From assembly GCF_038002765.1 (NCBI RefSeq), contig NZ_JBBODE010000001.1, positions 1,984,001-2,048,000 on the forward strand: 64,000 nucleotides of DNA, read 5' to 3'. Shown here piece by piece: positions 37,736-47,439 of the stretch. The stretch is from Peribacillus sp. FSL H8-0477. GTDB taxonomy: Bacteria > Bacillota > Bacilli > Bacillales > DSM-1321. Numbering within the stretch: the first letter of the stretch is position 1; each line of letters opens with the position of its first letter. The position numbers were made by a program, and so were the translations under genes. Under the pieces are notes generated by a model that was not told the origin of the DNA, did no database searches, and saw only the letters and a program-made list of their open reading frames with translations.

Positions 37736-37996
37736 TTATTCCAAAGAATCTACCAAACGCTCCAGATAATCGATGTAATTTTGTACAATCTCTCTTTGGT
37801 GGATATTATTTATACAAGAGATGGATCGTTCAATCTGTCCTTTATCAATTTCAATGAACTCCTCTACAGATTCGTCTAACAACTCTTCAATTACTTCTTC
37901 TTCAGTTAGCACTTCATCTTCATAATACCCCGTTGACTCATTTACTCTCCGATAAGTCTTTTCACCGTTTTCTACGATTTTATGGAACATACTCAT
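37736..37996 (-). CDS. Acidic 86-aa protein (module 1)
   Basis: Family not recognised. Homologous to the 86-aa protein at 49593-49853: shared HKI..NGE..YR..NE, TEEE/SEEE, VEE.IE.DKGQIER.IS, and QRE.VQ.Y.DY.ERL. Strongly acidic and helical, without membrane segments, possibly a small DNA-mimic or partner protein of the recombinase. It lies 4 nt after the 101-aa gene, in an operon. Confidence 0.75.
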   Translation of the reverse strand: MSMFHKIVENGEKTYRRVNESTGYYEDEVLTEEEVIEELLDESVEEFIEIDKGQIERSISCINNIHQREIVQNYIDYLERLVDSLE

Positions 37997-38000
37997 TTTA

Positions 38001-38306
38001 TTATTCCTCCTGTGTTTTATTAGTGAATACCTGCTTACCGTTAAGCAAAATGACCTGTAACAACCATTTCCTAGATACGGGATGCATACCGATTATCCCT
38101 AGCCATTCATTTTCTTCTGTTTCATAAGCTAAGGTTTCATACAACAATGGATTAGGTAAATCAGTAAGAATCTCAGCTTTTATTAACGCCTCATCCACTT
38201 CCTCATGATAGTGTTCGTACCCTTCGGTACTTATTTCCTTTGATTCAACTAGTAGGCCAAATTCATGTAGAAGGGTTTCACAGAACCAGTTCATCTCTCT
38301 GGTCAT
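38001..38306 (-). CDS. Hypothetical 101-aa protein (module 1)
   Basis: Family not recognised. Homologous to the 99-aa protein at 49876-50175 through GYE.YH.E.D, LPNPLL.ETL.Y and NEWL. Its ATG overlaps the RadC stop codon (ATGA), so the two are translationally coupled. It may start instead at an internal ATG four codons later. Acidic and soluble. Confidence 0.72.
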   Translation of the reverse strand: MTREMNWFCETLLHEFGLLVESKEISTEGYEHYHEEVDEALIKAEILTDLPNPLLYETLAYETEENEWLGIIGMHPVSRKWLLQVILLNGKQVFTNKTQEE

Positions 38307-38758
38307 GACAGATAACCCTTTTCTTTAAGAGAAATATACCGCCCATCTCCAATGATGAGATGATCTAATAAATCAATGCCTATGATCTTCCCTGCTTCTC
38401 TTAGCCTCTTCGTCACCTCCACATCCTCTCTTGAAGGTTCTGGATCTCCAGAGGGATGATTATGAAAGCACATAATGGATGTGCTGTTCGAAAGAATAGC
38501 CGTCTTGAAAACTTCTCTAACCGATACAATCGACGAATTAATATTTCCGATATGACACGTATTAATGCATGTAGGCTCATTTTTAGTATTCAGTGATACA
38601 ACAACGAAATGTTCTCGATCTAAATCCTCCATAAACTCTTTTCCAAGTTCATACGCATCCGATGGAGAAGATATCCTTCGATTTCTATACAATACGCTCG
38701 ATTCCTTTACTAGTTTGACCCGAACAATATCAATTCGTTTGGCTGGTTGTTCCTTCAT
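38303..38758 (-). CDS. Phage-type RadC / JAB-domain protein
   Basis: A 151-aa RadC-like protein limited to the MPN/JAMM domain, the form common in phages and integrative elements. The metal-binding motif is intact: HNHPSGDPEPSRED near residues 98-111. The N-terminal helix-hairpin-helix of chromosomal RadC is absent. First gene of module 1; start ATG with GAGGAGG. The second module lacks this gene. Biochemical role unsettled. Confidence 0.88.
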   Translation of the reverse strand: MKEQPAKRIDIVRVKLVKESSVLYRNRRISSPSDAYELGKEFMEDLDREHFVVVSLNTKNEPTCINTCHIGNINSSIVSVREVFKTAILSNSTSIMCFHNHPSGDPEPSREDVEVTKRLREAGKIIGIDLLDHLIIGDGRYISLKEKGYLS

Positions 38759-38783
38759 AGACTTTTCCTCCTCAAATAGAAAT

Positions 38784-38925
38784 AGCCCTAACTCTCCATG
38801 AAAGAGGTTAGGGCTTTGTATATTTAATTCACTTCACCTATATAATATAAGTTTGTCTTTCTACTTGATTCGGTTCTAGTTAAAAAAGAAAAGCCCCGTA
38901 GAGATTTTACTCTCTACATGGCTTT
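38784..38925. terminator. Twin hairpins between surface-protein end and module 1
   Basis: AGCCCTAAC/GTTAGGGCT (38784-38815) and AAAAGCC..GTAGAG/CTCTAC..GGCTTTT (38888-38925) flank a block around 38830-38885 that is nearly identical to one at 50240-50300 behind the expressed S-layer gene. The second hairpin looks like a terminator for the upstream gene; the conserved AT-rich block between them probably holds the module promoter. Confidence 0.75.
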
Positions 38926-38996
38926 TCTATCAGATGCTTATTTCCATTTTTCTAGTCGGTTCCTAGCACCCTATTTTTTTGTTATAATTACTTTTC

Positions 38997-39548
38997 CTAC
39001 TTTACTAACCAATCACTTTCAATATCCCATTTTCCTTCACCTTGATTAATGAATGTTACATCGATATTCTTGTATCCACCATTGAACCTCATATTAACTT
39101 TGAAAGTATCTCCTGCAGCCGGTTTTTGTGTATCAGGATAAAGGTATCTTATATATACGGTATTTGCTTCACCACTGCTATTAAGATATATAATTTTATT
39201 ATCTTTACTTCTTTCAGCATTTGCTTGGAAGAATCCTGTCGACAGTGTTAGTTTTAGCTGCTTTAGATTAGATTCCCCTTCAACAATTTTATACTTAATA
39301 TAGCGGGATTCTACTTTTGCATTAAGGGCATTTTGTATTGTAGCAATTTCCCCCAATAACTCTGTTTGATCCTTACCATATGGTAAAGAATTAACATATA
39401 CTAACAGATTATCAATTAGCTTTTGTACAGCATCTGATTCTGCTTTGGAGAAATTTCCTTTATTAAAACTACTTTGAACTGTATCTAATGCCTTAAAGGC
39501 ATCGTTTGTTTGTTTAATCATTGTTTGTGCCTTCTCAATTTCTTCCAC
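38997..39548 (-). CDS. 183-aa ORF, probable 3' fragment of a surface protein gene
   Basis: No signal peptide. The GTG start has no ribosome binding site and lies right at the 3' boundary of a group II intron remnant. The first about 85 residues are helical; the rest is beta-rich and ends NQGEGKWDIESDWLVK. It occupies the same place relative to module 1 as the S-layer C-terminus does to module 2 (hairpins and conserved block follow both), so I infer a left-over C-terminal piece of an older surface protein gene. Not proven. Confidence 0.45.
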   Translation of the reverse strand: MEEIEKAQTMIKQTNDAFKALDTVQSSFNKGNFSKAESDAVQKLIDNLLVYVNSLPYGKDQTELLGEIATIQNALNAKVESRYIKYKIVEGESNLKQLKLTLSTGFFQANAERSKDNKIIYLNSSGEANTVYIRYLYPDTQKPAAGDTFKVNMRFNGGYKNIDVTFINQGEGKWDIESDWLVK

Positions 39549-39559
39549 GCTATTCTCGT

Positions 39560-40330
39560 CTTATACTACATTCATCTGTAGTTTTCGATTCGAGCCTTCA
39601 CCGTACAGGCGGCTTTCACCGCATACGGCGATCCATCAATGGTAGAATTCCTTTAACATTTCCCTTATTCAACATCAAACCTATTCTTAATAATGAATAA
39701 ATTTAATGTTAATCCTCTTATTTATTCTTAATAAAGAACATTCAGTTAAGAGCAGAGCCAATCACTGAAGTCTGATTGGCTCTATTTTATTTAAACTAAA
39801 TTTAGGGAAATACGTCAGATAATTATTCTACCACTGACTGGGTTCCTTCGTTCCCATCTGTTTTCTCCTCTCACTATGTTACCATAGCAATACAAACGGC
39901 AGATGATCAACACTACTACGAACCCGCTGCCACCCTACTAGCTTCACTGGTGCTAACCCCACCTCTTCTAGTAAGACTTCAAACGTTCCATTACTTCTAT
40001 CCCTATTTTTGATGACCTTAGGCTCCCACTATTCAGGAATGAGAAAGACCAGATTAACAGCCAATTCATTGATCTCCATTAAATCATTTCATATCTAAGG
40101 GTGAATGCTAAACTCCTAGCTCTTCTTAGTATTCACTACCTCACCCTGCCTAAACATGGATTCGTCTCCTAGCCATAGCCACCTTTTAAGGAGCCCCGCC
40201 TCAATTTCATGAGTACGACTTCACCTGACTTCATCCCTTCGGTTATGGTAGAACCTCAATGGATGCAGGAGGATTAGGCTCATGCTGAAAGACTGTTAGC
40301 ATGAATAGGAATTTCACCTACTTATTCAAA
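39560..40330 (-). mobile_element. ORF-less group II intron remnant
   Basis: Domain V is recognisable at 39598-39631 on the minus strand: a 34-nt hairpin with CGCCGTATGCGG, a GAAA-type loop and the closing TGTACGG. Domain VI follows as ACTACA/TGTAGT (39565-39582) with an unpaired A. Upstream (to about 40330) is a structured non-coding stretch with the usual GGTGAAATTCC motif and a short ORF stub (AGGAG, then MGTKEPSQW and a stop at about 39835) resembling the start of an intron reverse transcriptase. The rest of that gene is missing. The 5' boundary is uncertain. The element lies about 15 nt behind a terminator hairpin, a placement favoured by group IIC introns. Confidence 0.6.
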
Positions 40331-40345
40331 ATAACAGTTAGAAAA

Positions 40346-40393
40346 ACACCCTATGATGAAACAAACAATAAATGTAAGTTTATCACAGGGTGT
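40346..40393 (-). terminator. Terminator of the silent S-layer cassette
   Basis: ACACCCT(G/A)TGAT/ATCATAGGGTGT arms with a long loop, then TTTTT on the minus strand, 58 nt after the cassette stop codon. Confidence 0.75.
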
Positions 40394-40451
40394 ATAATCC
40401 ACTTATTTCACTGGGTTACCAGCTTATAAAGTAACGTTTCGTTTAGTTTTA

Positions 40452-42965
40452 TTAAGGAGTAACAACTGTTACATTAGTTCTTCCTTTTGCTGGTAGAACT
40501 GTTCCAAGTAAGTCAGTTATTTCAGATGTTCCTGAGAACGTTGAAGAATAGGCATACACTAAATCTGTTCCAGTACTAACTGCTTTAGTAGGAGCAAACT
40601 TGATAACCAATTCTTTATCGTTAGCTGTTCCAGTAGCTATACTTGAACCTGCATCAAATTCAGTAGAATCTCCTTTATAAAAACGGAAATCTGCAGCTTC
40701 TACAGTAGAATCCTTGATATCCCTATTGAAAGTGATTTTAACTCCATCTATTGTTTTGTCTCCATCACTGTCAACTGCTTCTGCTTTAGTAATAGCAAAT
40801 GCTGGGTACTTAGATTCCTGGAATTTAGTTGTTGCTGTAGCTAAAGCTGCGACTGTTTTATCCACATCTTCTTGTGTGAGTATTGTAGCATCTTCTGCTA
40901 ATTTAATAGCAGTTTTATACGCATTTATAGCTGTTTGTGGATAATCTGCTAATTTTGCAGAAGCCACTAGTGTATTAGCTTCTTTAATTACTTTTTCCAA
41001 TTCTGAGAATTCAATTGTTACATTTTTAGTAATATCAAAAGATTCAACATCACCTTTAATATAAGTCAATTGATCCCCTGTGCTAATTGCATCCTCAAAA
41101 GCATTTTCAGAGACTGGGCTACCTTCTAAGAATAATTTGTCACCAGTGTAAGTTAAAGTGTGTTCTTTGCCGCTAATATCAAGTACTAAGGTATTATTAT
41201 CGTTATTTACGGATTTAACTGTTCCTGGATATTTAACACCTGGTGTAAGTTCAGATGAATTTGTAAATGAAACAGAAGCCGTTTTATTTGGTAAGCTTGC
41301 TAGAGAAGCAGAAGCATTAATTGTTACGTTAGATGCAATGTTTTCTGACTCCACCTTAAGTGTTGCTAGACCAGTAGTCGCTTGAACCTTTACAGTTTCA
41401 GTTGTACCTTTTTTAACTAATACTCCGTCAGTAGGTAGACCTTTACCATACACTTTTATATTAGCAAGGTTAGCTGTAACTTGATAAGATACTTCATATG
41501 ATCCATCACCTGCATAATAATCAAATCCATTTTGATCTATAGATTGATAGTGGAAGAATGCAGATTTAGCGGTTGATACTGATGTTACTGGTTTGTCATT
41601 TTCATCTTTAACTGTTAGGTCAGCATTATTAATTACAGCATCTACGAAGTAAGTAGTTTCACCTACAGTTTGTAGATCACCTTTGTCTAAGCCTGGTTCA
41701 CTACCATTTTCTAAATAAACTGTTGGTGTGGCATACGAATCCTTATCACCATTTAAAGTGAAAGTAGCTTGACCGTTAGCGCCGACTGTAACTGCATAAT
41801 TAGTATATTTGTTTGCATTTACGGTAGTTTTTCCATCTGTAATAGTTACTCCAGCGGTGTAGCTTCCTTCTGTAAATGTTACATACGCTTTCGTTCCAGC
41901 AGGAGCTAATTTACCATCTTTATCAGTAACTGTTACGGTATACTCACGCCCACCTTGACCAGTGCCCTTAGCATTTTTTGCAGCAGCATTCTGTACGCCT
42001 TCAGCTTTTACTGTTAGACCGATAGATTGCTTTAATTCGAATTTAACTGTCGGTGCAGCAGCTTGAAGATCAGAAGCAGCCCACTTGCCATCTTTATTTG
42101 TATCAACGAATACAACTGGTGTAACTGAAGAATTCGCACCTGTTAATGTGAATGAAGCTTCGCCATTAACTACTTTAACACGTACTTCATTTGAACCACC
42201 CGTTGTTACTTGGTATGGGTATTTGTCATTGGTTGAAATAGCAGTATCAATAACTTCTACTCCACGTACAAGTTTATCAAGAGCTACGTTGACATTTTCA
42301 GCAAATGCTACATTTACATAGTCATATAACTTATTACCAGCTGCATCATAAGCAGTTGAATAATTATTTGTCTTTACTTTATATACCTTTTTAGCTCCGT
42401 TTACTAAAGTGTTACCTTCAGTTGCTTCAGAAACTGTTAAAGAGTTGGCCCAATAAACTGAAGCTGTTGAGGATACTAGACGATTACCTGTAGCATAAAC
42501 TACTACGTTATCATTTACTGCACTGTAACGAGTGTAAGAGTAAGTAGCTACACCGTTCGCATCCGTATACACTTCATCTGTAAGTGCTCCATTTAAAGAA
42601 TTTCCTGCTGGAATGTTTACAGTTACAGGAATACCAGCTTTAGATTGACCTTCTGGGACTGTTACTGTTGCTTTTACTGTTACTTCTTTACCAATTGTTC
42701 CTTGAATTGATGGAGTAGTTACATTGATTGCAGTTGGAATAACGGCAGAAACACCTTTGAATGTTCCAACTTTAATTGCACCAGATTTAACTGTATATTC
42801 TTTAGCACCTTCTTGAGTAGAAGTAGTAAGAACAACCGTTTTAGAATCTGTTTGTTTAACAACAGCGCTAGCGATTGTTAAGCCTTCAATAGAGTATTTA
42901 CTAGCATCAACATTTTCAACTGCGTTTTTGTACGTTACTTCAACAGTTGTAGCGTTAATCGCCAA
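40452..42965 (-). pseudogene. Silent (promoterless) S-layer C-terminal cassette
   Basis: An 837-codon open frame that lacks the signal peptide and wall-binding domain. Its first codons (TTG then AINATTVEVTYK) match the expressed S-layer protein from Met267. The first about 170 residues are almost identical to it, the middle shares motifs (GLTVKAEGVQNAAA, YATPTVYL, QNGFDYxxGxGSYxVxYQV), and the last about 230 residues are different. An in-frame stop lies two codons before the TTG and no ribosome binding site is present, so it is not expressed as it stands. The frame is intact with no stops, which argues for recent or continuing use. The domains are repeated Ig-like and Big-type beta units. Confidence 0.88.
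42927..42964. repeat. Left copy of the 38-bp S-layer recombination site (att-like)
   Basis: Identical over 38 bp to 52972-53009 and in the same orientation and frame. Includes CAACAGTTG flanked by the related halves GTACGTTACTTC and GTAGCGTTAATC. Homology with the expressed gene stops abruptly at 42964/42965, as expected for an integration junction. Confidence 0.8.
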
Positions 42966-43461
42966 AATTTAACCGGAAAATTCAGCACTTCTAAGTAGCC
43001 TACAAACCCAATAGTACCAAGGGTTTCACTCCTATATCAGCAGAGTAGCATAGTAAAAAACGAGTGAAAAAAGAGCAGTTTTTGGAAGAGCTTAGGAAAA
43101 GCTGAATGAAAGCAGGCATTGTAAAAAAAGAAAAGTCCTGACAAAACCGAAACAGACCGTAATCTCAAAAAGGAAAATTGAAGGTAGGATAACAAAATCC
43201 CGGAAATCCCTTAAAAGCCGATACAAAAAGAGAAAAAAATAAAAAAGGAAATGAGGACTAAACCTACATAGGAAACTACTTATGAAACATAATGATAAGT
43301 ATAAAATCCATAATGCATAACCATTCCAAATACATTAGTACGGTTAACCCCCTATCTCACTACAAGTAACTCTCTCATCTATACCTTTCTATTAAGAGCC
43401 ACCTGTTTTCACTGGGACATCGGGTAAACCGGGTTTCCTAGACTGTAACTACAAAAAAAGC
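42966..43461. other. Non-coding end of the putative element
   Basis: About 500 nt with no plausible ORF, A-rich on the + strand with many short AAAAAG and GAAAA runs. It lies between the att-like site and the terminator of the 241-aa gene. It could hold recombinase arm sites; none is obvious. Confidence 0.4.
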
Positions 43462-43483
43462 GGGGATGGTTTTCCCATTCCCC
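43462..43483 (-). terminator. Terminator of the element operon
   Basis: GGGGAATGGG/CCATCCCC imperfect stem followed by GCTTTTTTT on the minus strand, directly after the 241-aa gene. Confidence 0.82.
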
Positions 43484-43484
43484 A

Positions 43485-44210
43485 CTAACCTTGTAACACA
43501 CTATTCAGTTGTTCCTCATATCCATATCTCTTGAAAAACTCTGCCAGTGCTACCTCGATGATATCTCTCTGGGTAACATTGAATTCCTTACTAAAATCGT
43601 TCAGTAGGGTCTGCAATGAGGTAGGCAAACCCAATGTTTTATTGGCTTTCGCACCCTTAAACTTATATCGTGGAAGCGTTCCATTGCTATCTGGTTCAAG
43701 GAGTTCATACAAACGCTCTTTTTTGTCCAGAAGAAACTCTAGCAAGAAATGATATTCCTCCAGTCCTTCTGGTTTCACAATTGAAGAGGATGGAGTAGGT
43801 TGCTGTTTCTCAATCATGGCTTTATCATAATGATAGTTATTTTCTTCGCTGTTCCAAATATATCCCTGTGCCCTCATATAGTCTCCCATATCATCAATAT
43901 TGGAGAAACCATTCTTCGTTACTACCTGTCTGATATCCGTATACTTTTGCTGCAATTGCCGGACAATTTGTCCTGCTTTCGTTTGATTGGCGTGGACTTC
44001 CTCCGCTGCTCCTATGATGACCTCCTCTTTTGGTTCAAAGGTTTTCCCATTCCAATGGAATCCTTTCCTTCTAAAATACATATCAATGGATGACCAAGTC
44101 TTATTACCAAAATGGTTCGTTATTTCATTTTTAGTCTTTCCCTCTGCCAGCATGGTAAGGATAGTATTAATTTTTGAGTCTTTATATAATTCTGTTTCAA
44201 TTGCTGTCAT
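43485..44210 (-). CDS. Probable DNA-binding protein, 241 aa
   Basis: Not a named family to me. The N-terminal half has two related HTH-like units, each ending in an aromatic W/Y-rich strand (MYFRRKGFHWNGKTF, about 33-48, and YMRAQGYIWNSEENNY, about 108-123). The C-terminus (LGLPTSLQTLLNDFSKEFNVTQRDIIEVALAEFFKRYG) looks like a ribbon-helix-helix or ParG/CopG-like segment. It lies 15 nt after the recombinase gene with its own AAGGAG. A directionality or partition factor is plausible from context only. Confidence 0.7.
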   Translation of the reverse strand: MTAIETELYKDSKINTILTMLAEGKTKNEITNHFGNKTWSSIDMYFRRKGFHWNGKTFEPKEEVIIGAAEEVHANQTKAGQIVRQLQQKYTDIRQVVTKNGFSNIDDMGDYMRAQGYIWNSEENNYHYDKAMIEKQQPTPSSSIVKPEGLEEYHFLLEFLLDKKERLYELLEPDSNGTLPRYKFKGAKANKTLGLPTSLQTLLNDFSKEFNVTQRDIIEVALAEFFKRYGYEEQLNSVLQG

Positions 44211-44225
44211 ATTCTTTTCATCTCC

Positions 44226-45119
44226 TTAGAAGTCAATTTGGTCTACAGCCGCTTGCAAATCATCTTGATTCACATGAAGATAGATGGAAGTAGTTTTCAA
44301 ACTAGAATGACCCAAAAGTCGCTGAATGACCGCAACATGAGTATCTTTTTTGACCAGATAGCTTGCAAAGGAGTGCCGTAAAATGTGACTAGTAACGTGT
44401 TTTTTTATACCAGACTTTTCACAGGCTTCCTTCAGCTTCCGATTGATATACTGACCACTTACTGTTCCAGTCTTTTGCAAGGCGAAGAAGAAAAGAGAAT
44501 CCGTATATGGTCTATGTAATTCCAAATACTTCTTAAGATGTTCCTTCAATTGCTTATTTAGCGGAATGGTTCGGTTCTTCCCCCCTTTCCCATTGATTAC
44601 TTTAATGCACCCTTCCTCGAAATTGACATCATTTATGGTCAGATTTATACACTCATTCACCCGGAGTCCAGTATATGCCATCGTCATGACGAAATAGCTC
44701 AGGGTTGGATGTTCGACAGCTGATATGATAGCTTCAACCTCTTCTCGATTGAGATAGATTCTTTCCGAATCTGGTACTTTCATACGTTTGAAATCCTCCA
44801 TCGGGCTCTCGGTTATGTATTTCTTTTTCTTCATACAACTGAAGAATGTTGAAAGTGCATTGATTTTGCGATTAATCGTACTTGGCTTACACGCTTTCGC
44901 CTTTGTAAGATAGCTAAAAAACTCTTCAATATGTTGAACAGTAATTTCGTCAACTAGGACAGGACTATTCGCTTTGGATGAAATCCAACGGTTGAATTGA
45001 CGAATGTCTACATGATAACCTCTCAACGTTGCTCCACTCAGTCCTCGGATGGACAGTGATTCTTGAAATTCAGGTATTGCCTCATTCATCAGTAAACTTG
45101 TCATAACAGATTGTTTCAT
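44226..45119 (-). CDS. Tyrosine recombinase of the element
   Basis: Integrase-type recombinase, about 297 aa, distinct in sequence from the two module recombinases. Catalytic residues: Arg in YTGLRVNEC, Lys in GKGGKNRT, HxxR in SHILRHSF, GHS in LLGHSSLK, and Tyr in SIYLHV. An N-terminal SAM-like domain with the usual TINRKINALSTFF segment is present. The start is ATG 45119 after AAAGGGAGAG; the GTG at 45161 lies before that site. It is the best candidate for the integrase acting on the 38-bp sites because it belongs to the operon nearest the left junction. Confidence 0.92.
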   Translation of the reverse strand: MKQSVMTSLLMNEAIPEFQESLSIRGLSGATLRGYHVDIRQFNRWISSKANSPVLVDEITVQHIEEFFSYLTKAKACKPSTINRKINALSTFFSCMKKKKYITESPMEDFKRMKVPDSERIYLNREEVEAIISAVEHPTLSYFVMTMAYTGLRVNECINLTINDVNFEEGCIKVINGKGGKNRTIPLNKQLKEHLKKYLELHRPYTDSLFFFALQKTGTVSGQYINRKLKEACEKSGIKKHVTSHILRHSFASYLVKKDTHVAVIQRLLGHSSLKTTSIYLHVNQDDLQAAVDQIDF

Positions 45120-45217
45120 ACTAATTTCTCTCCCTTTTTGTTGAAAAGGCAAAGGAATCACCCTTTGCCATATTTGCTCGTATCAGTAAAATTTACTAGT
45201 TATATTACCTTCACTTA

Positions 45218-46981
45218 TTAGCTGGTTTGCTGATTGATATGCTCATCCAGAGTACCCAATGGCAGTTTAATATTATATGTGGTGTCCTGCGGTTTTTTCG
45301 GTACTTTCTCACCCAGTGAATTCTCACGTTCTTTTTGTTCTGAATCTTCAAAAATCTTAGTGCGTTTAGTTGCTCTGTCACCCTCCGTTACCATCCAACC
45401 TTTCTCCCTCCAGTCACGAATCACCACTTTCGGGTCATCAAATCCGCCTAACCTCAACTGTTGCTCCAATACGTTCTTGAGGAATGCGACCTCCATGCAG
45501 TCATGATGATTAAATATTTTCCCCCAACAATTAATAGGAATAGCAAAGTCTTTCTCTCTGCGAAAATGGCTTTGATGCTGGATTACTTGTTGCGTAATAT
45601 AGTTAAGTGCCTTTGTTCCAATATCTCTAGACGTCATTTGCTCTTTTTCTTCTTTGACAAGAAAAGCGACGATACGTTCTAAATCTAGTCCTAAATCTAG
45701 TGCCTCATTGGCAATTTCTCCAGCAGCAAGAATGAAAGCACATTTTTTTGCTATTCTCGTCCGAAAAGGGGTTTGAGGTAGTTCAGCCTGAAAGCGTTCT
45801 TGCCAGTAATGCCATACTTCTTCTATGACTGAAAAACCTTTTTCAAACAGAAACTGGATGAAAACTTGACCTGCATGGCCATAATTTTCTTGAATGACCG
45901 CTCTTATCGAATCAGCATTATTAGCAGAGGTCGTCCAAGTAATATTTGAGAATTCAAACGCACGAACTGTCAGACCAGAATTTTTATTGGTTCGTTCGAA
46001 GATTGACTGCTCTCCAGTTGAAATGATAGTGGTAGCCCATGAAGCTTGTTTTCTCTGCTTCATCTCATCATTCAGTCGTGATTTTTCCTGTCCATTCGCC
46101 AATACGTATAGGTCACTAGTTAGGGACTTAGCAGTACTCATGGATAGTTCATCTAAGACAACAGGTATTCCATAGTTACCACCTAGCATATTGGGAATAG
46201 CATTCTTGGTTCCGTTCCAGGTTTTCATCAAACCCTTTTTCTTGTTAGATGGCATACCAAATGGAGAAACAGCTAAAAGAGCAGCAGTTGTTTTACCTTT
46301 GGTACTGTCACCGACAAGGTGAACAAAATGGGTATCAACATCATCATGTTCCCTGGATAGATAGCCAACTAATGGAGCAGTAAAACCTAGACTCAACATG
46401 AGTTGAAGCGGAATATGTGGGACAACTTCTTTATGCACCATTGCTTTCCATATGTTCAAAGAGCCTTTTGGCTCTAGATTATATGAACCATTTTCATTAT
46501 CATTGACTGCATTGATATTTAGAAGGTTTGGGATGAGTTGATTATGTCGGAATACAACTACTCCATCTTCAGTCTCATGCCAACCAACCTCACGATATAT
46601 TTCCTTGTGAGGAGCATGTTTCTGTTGTTCTCGCAGAAATCTGGAGATTTGTTTGTGGAACTCATATGAAACATCTAATCCTTTGGATGATAGTTTTAAT
46701 AGCTCATTTGGGATAAGCTGTCCCATTCCAACATTTATTTCATGAAAATTATTTTTAAACCAATAACAAAGAATAACCTGAACTTCTTTCGTGTCACTGT
46801 TTTGAATGGTTTCTTTTATAAAGAGCGGTTCACTGATTTTTACAAGCGATACCTCTTCAGTTTTTTTGTCTTTCACACGATGAAACAACCCTTCTAAACT
46901 TAATTCAAACGGAAAATATTCATATTTTCCTCCGTTCAGTAACTTTTGAATTGTGCATGATTCGTTTAATTTTTTATTCAT
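45218..46981 (-). CDS. DUF927-family ATPase
   Basis: A 587-aa protein of the DUF927 family found in mobile elements, related to superfamily 3 helicases and plasmid replication proteins. Walker A GDSTKGKTT and a Walker B-like VVLDELSM are visible in the middle of the protein (about residues 220-300). The N-terminal domain (GWHETEDGVVVFRHNQLIPN) is typical. No primase domain is seen. Start ATG 46981 after AGAAGGAG. Its presence suggests the 10-kb element can replicate or process DNA when excised; this is inference. Confidence 0.85.
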   Translation of the reverse strand: MNKKLNESCTIQKLLNGGKYEYFPFELSLEGLFHRVKDKKTEEVSLVKISEPLFIKETIQNSDTKEVQVILCYWFKNNFHEINVGMGQLIPNELLKLSSKGLDVSYEFHKQISRFLREQQKHAPHKEIYREVGWHETEDGVVVFRHNQLIPNLLNINAVNDNENGSYNLEPKGSLNIWKAMVHKEVVPHIPLQLMLSLGFTAPLVGYLSREHDDVDTHFVHLVGDSTKGKTTAALLAVSPFGMPSNKKKGLMKTWNGTKNAIPNMLGGNYGIPVVLDELSMSTAKSLTSDLYVLANGQEKSRLNDEMKQRKQASWATTIISTGEQSIFERTNKNSGLTVRAFEFSNITWTTSANNADSIRAVIQENYGHAGQVFIQFLFEKGFSVIEEVWHYWQERFQAELPQTPFRTRIAKKCAFILAAGEIANEALDLGLDLERIVAFLVKEEKEQMTSRDIGTKALNYITQQVIQHQSHFRREKDFAIPINCWGKIFNHHDCMEVAFLKNVLEQQLRLGGFDDPKVVIRDWREKGWMVTEGDRATKRTKIFEDSEQKERENSLGEKVPKKPQDTTYNIKLPLGTLDEHINQQTS

Positions 46982-47046
46982 ACTCCCACTCCTTCTCATT
47001 AATAGTTGACATGCCAGATTGAATGTTTATTTTCATAATGAGTTCT

Positions 47047-47439
47047 TCAAGACTCATCTTCAAAATCTTCATCGTCTTCGTCTGGAACTTCGACATAATT
47101 CTTTATATGGTCAATGCTGACAACATTCGCATAGATGTTCATGCCTGTGAAGGTATGCTTCACCTCAACAACACATTCTTTCCCCACTAAGTCATGGGAA
47201 TTCGTTGCATTCACCAAACTGGAAACTGCTCCATTAGTTGCATAAATGAGCTGCTTCAAGAGTGGAGATTCTTCATACAATAGAATACTTAGCGTGACCT
47301 CTTGAAAATAGTCATTTCTAAATTTCACTTTTTTTCTTCTCGTCATTCCCTTCCATGTTTTCACAGGTTTATCCTCTTTAACACTCACAATATTTACCTG
47401 ATTATAACTTTCAGGCATTATACTTTTATTTACTAACAT
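47047..47439 (-). CDS. Hypothetical 130-aa protein of the element
   Basis: Family not recognised. It has a beta-rich core (VKFRNDYFQEVTLSILLYEES, GKECVVEVKHTFTGMNIYANVVSID) and a strongly acidic tail (about the last 15 residues DEDDEDFEDES), a layout seen in phage and plasmid single-strand-binding proteins. That identity is only a suggestion. Overlaps the end of the preceding gene by 14 nt. Confidence 0.72.
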   Translation of the reverse strand: MLVNKSIMPESYNQVNIVSVKEDKPVKTWKGMTRRKKVKFRNDYFQEVTLSILLYEESPLLKQLIYATNGAVSSLVNATNSHDLVGKECVVEVKHTFTGMNIYANVVSIDHIKNYVEVPDEDDEDFEDES

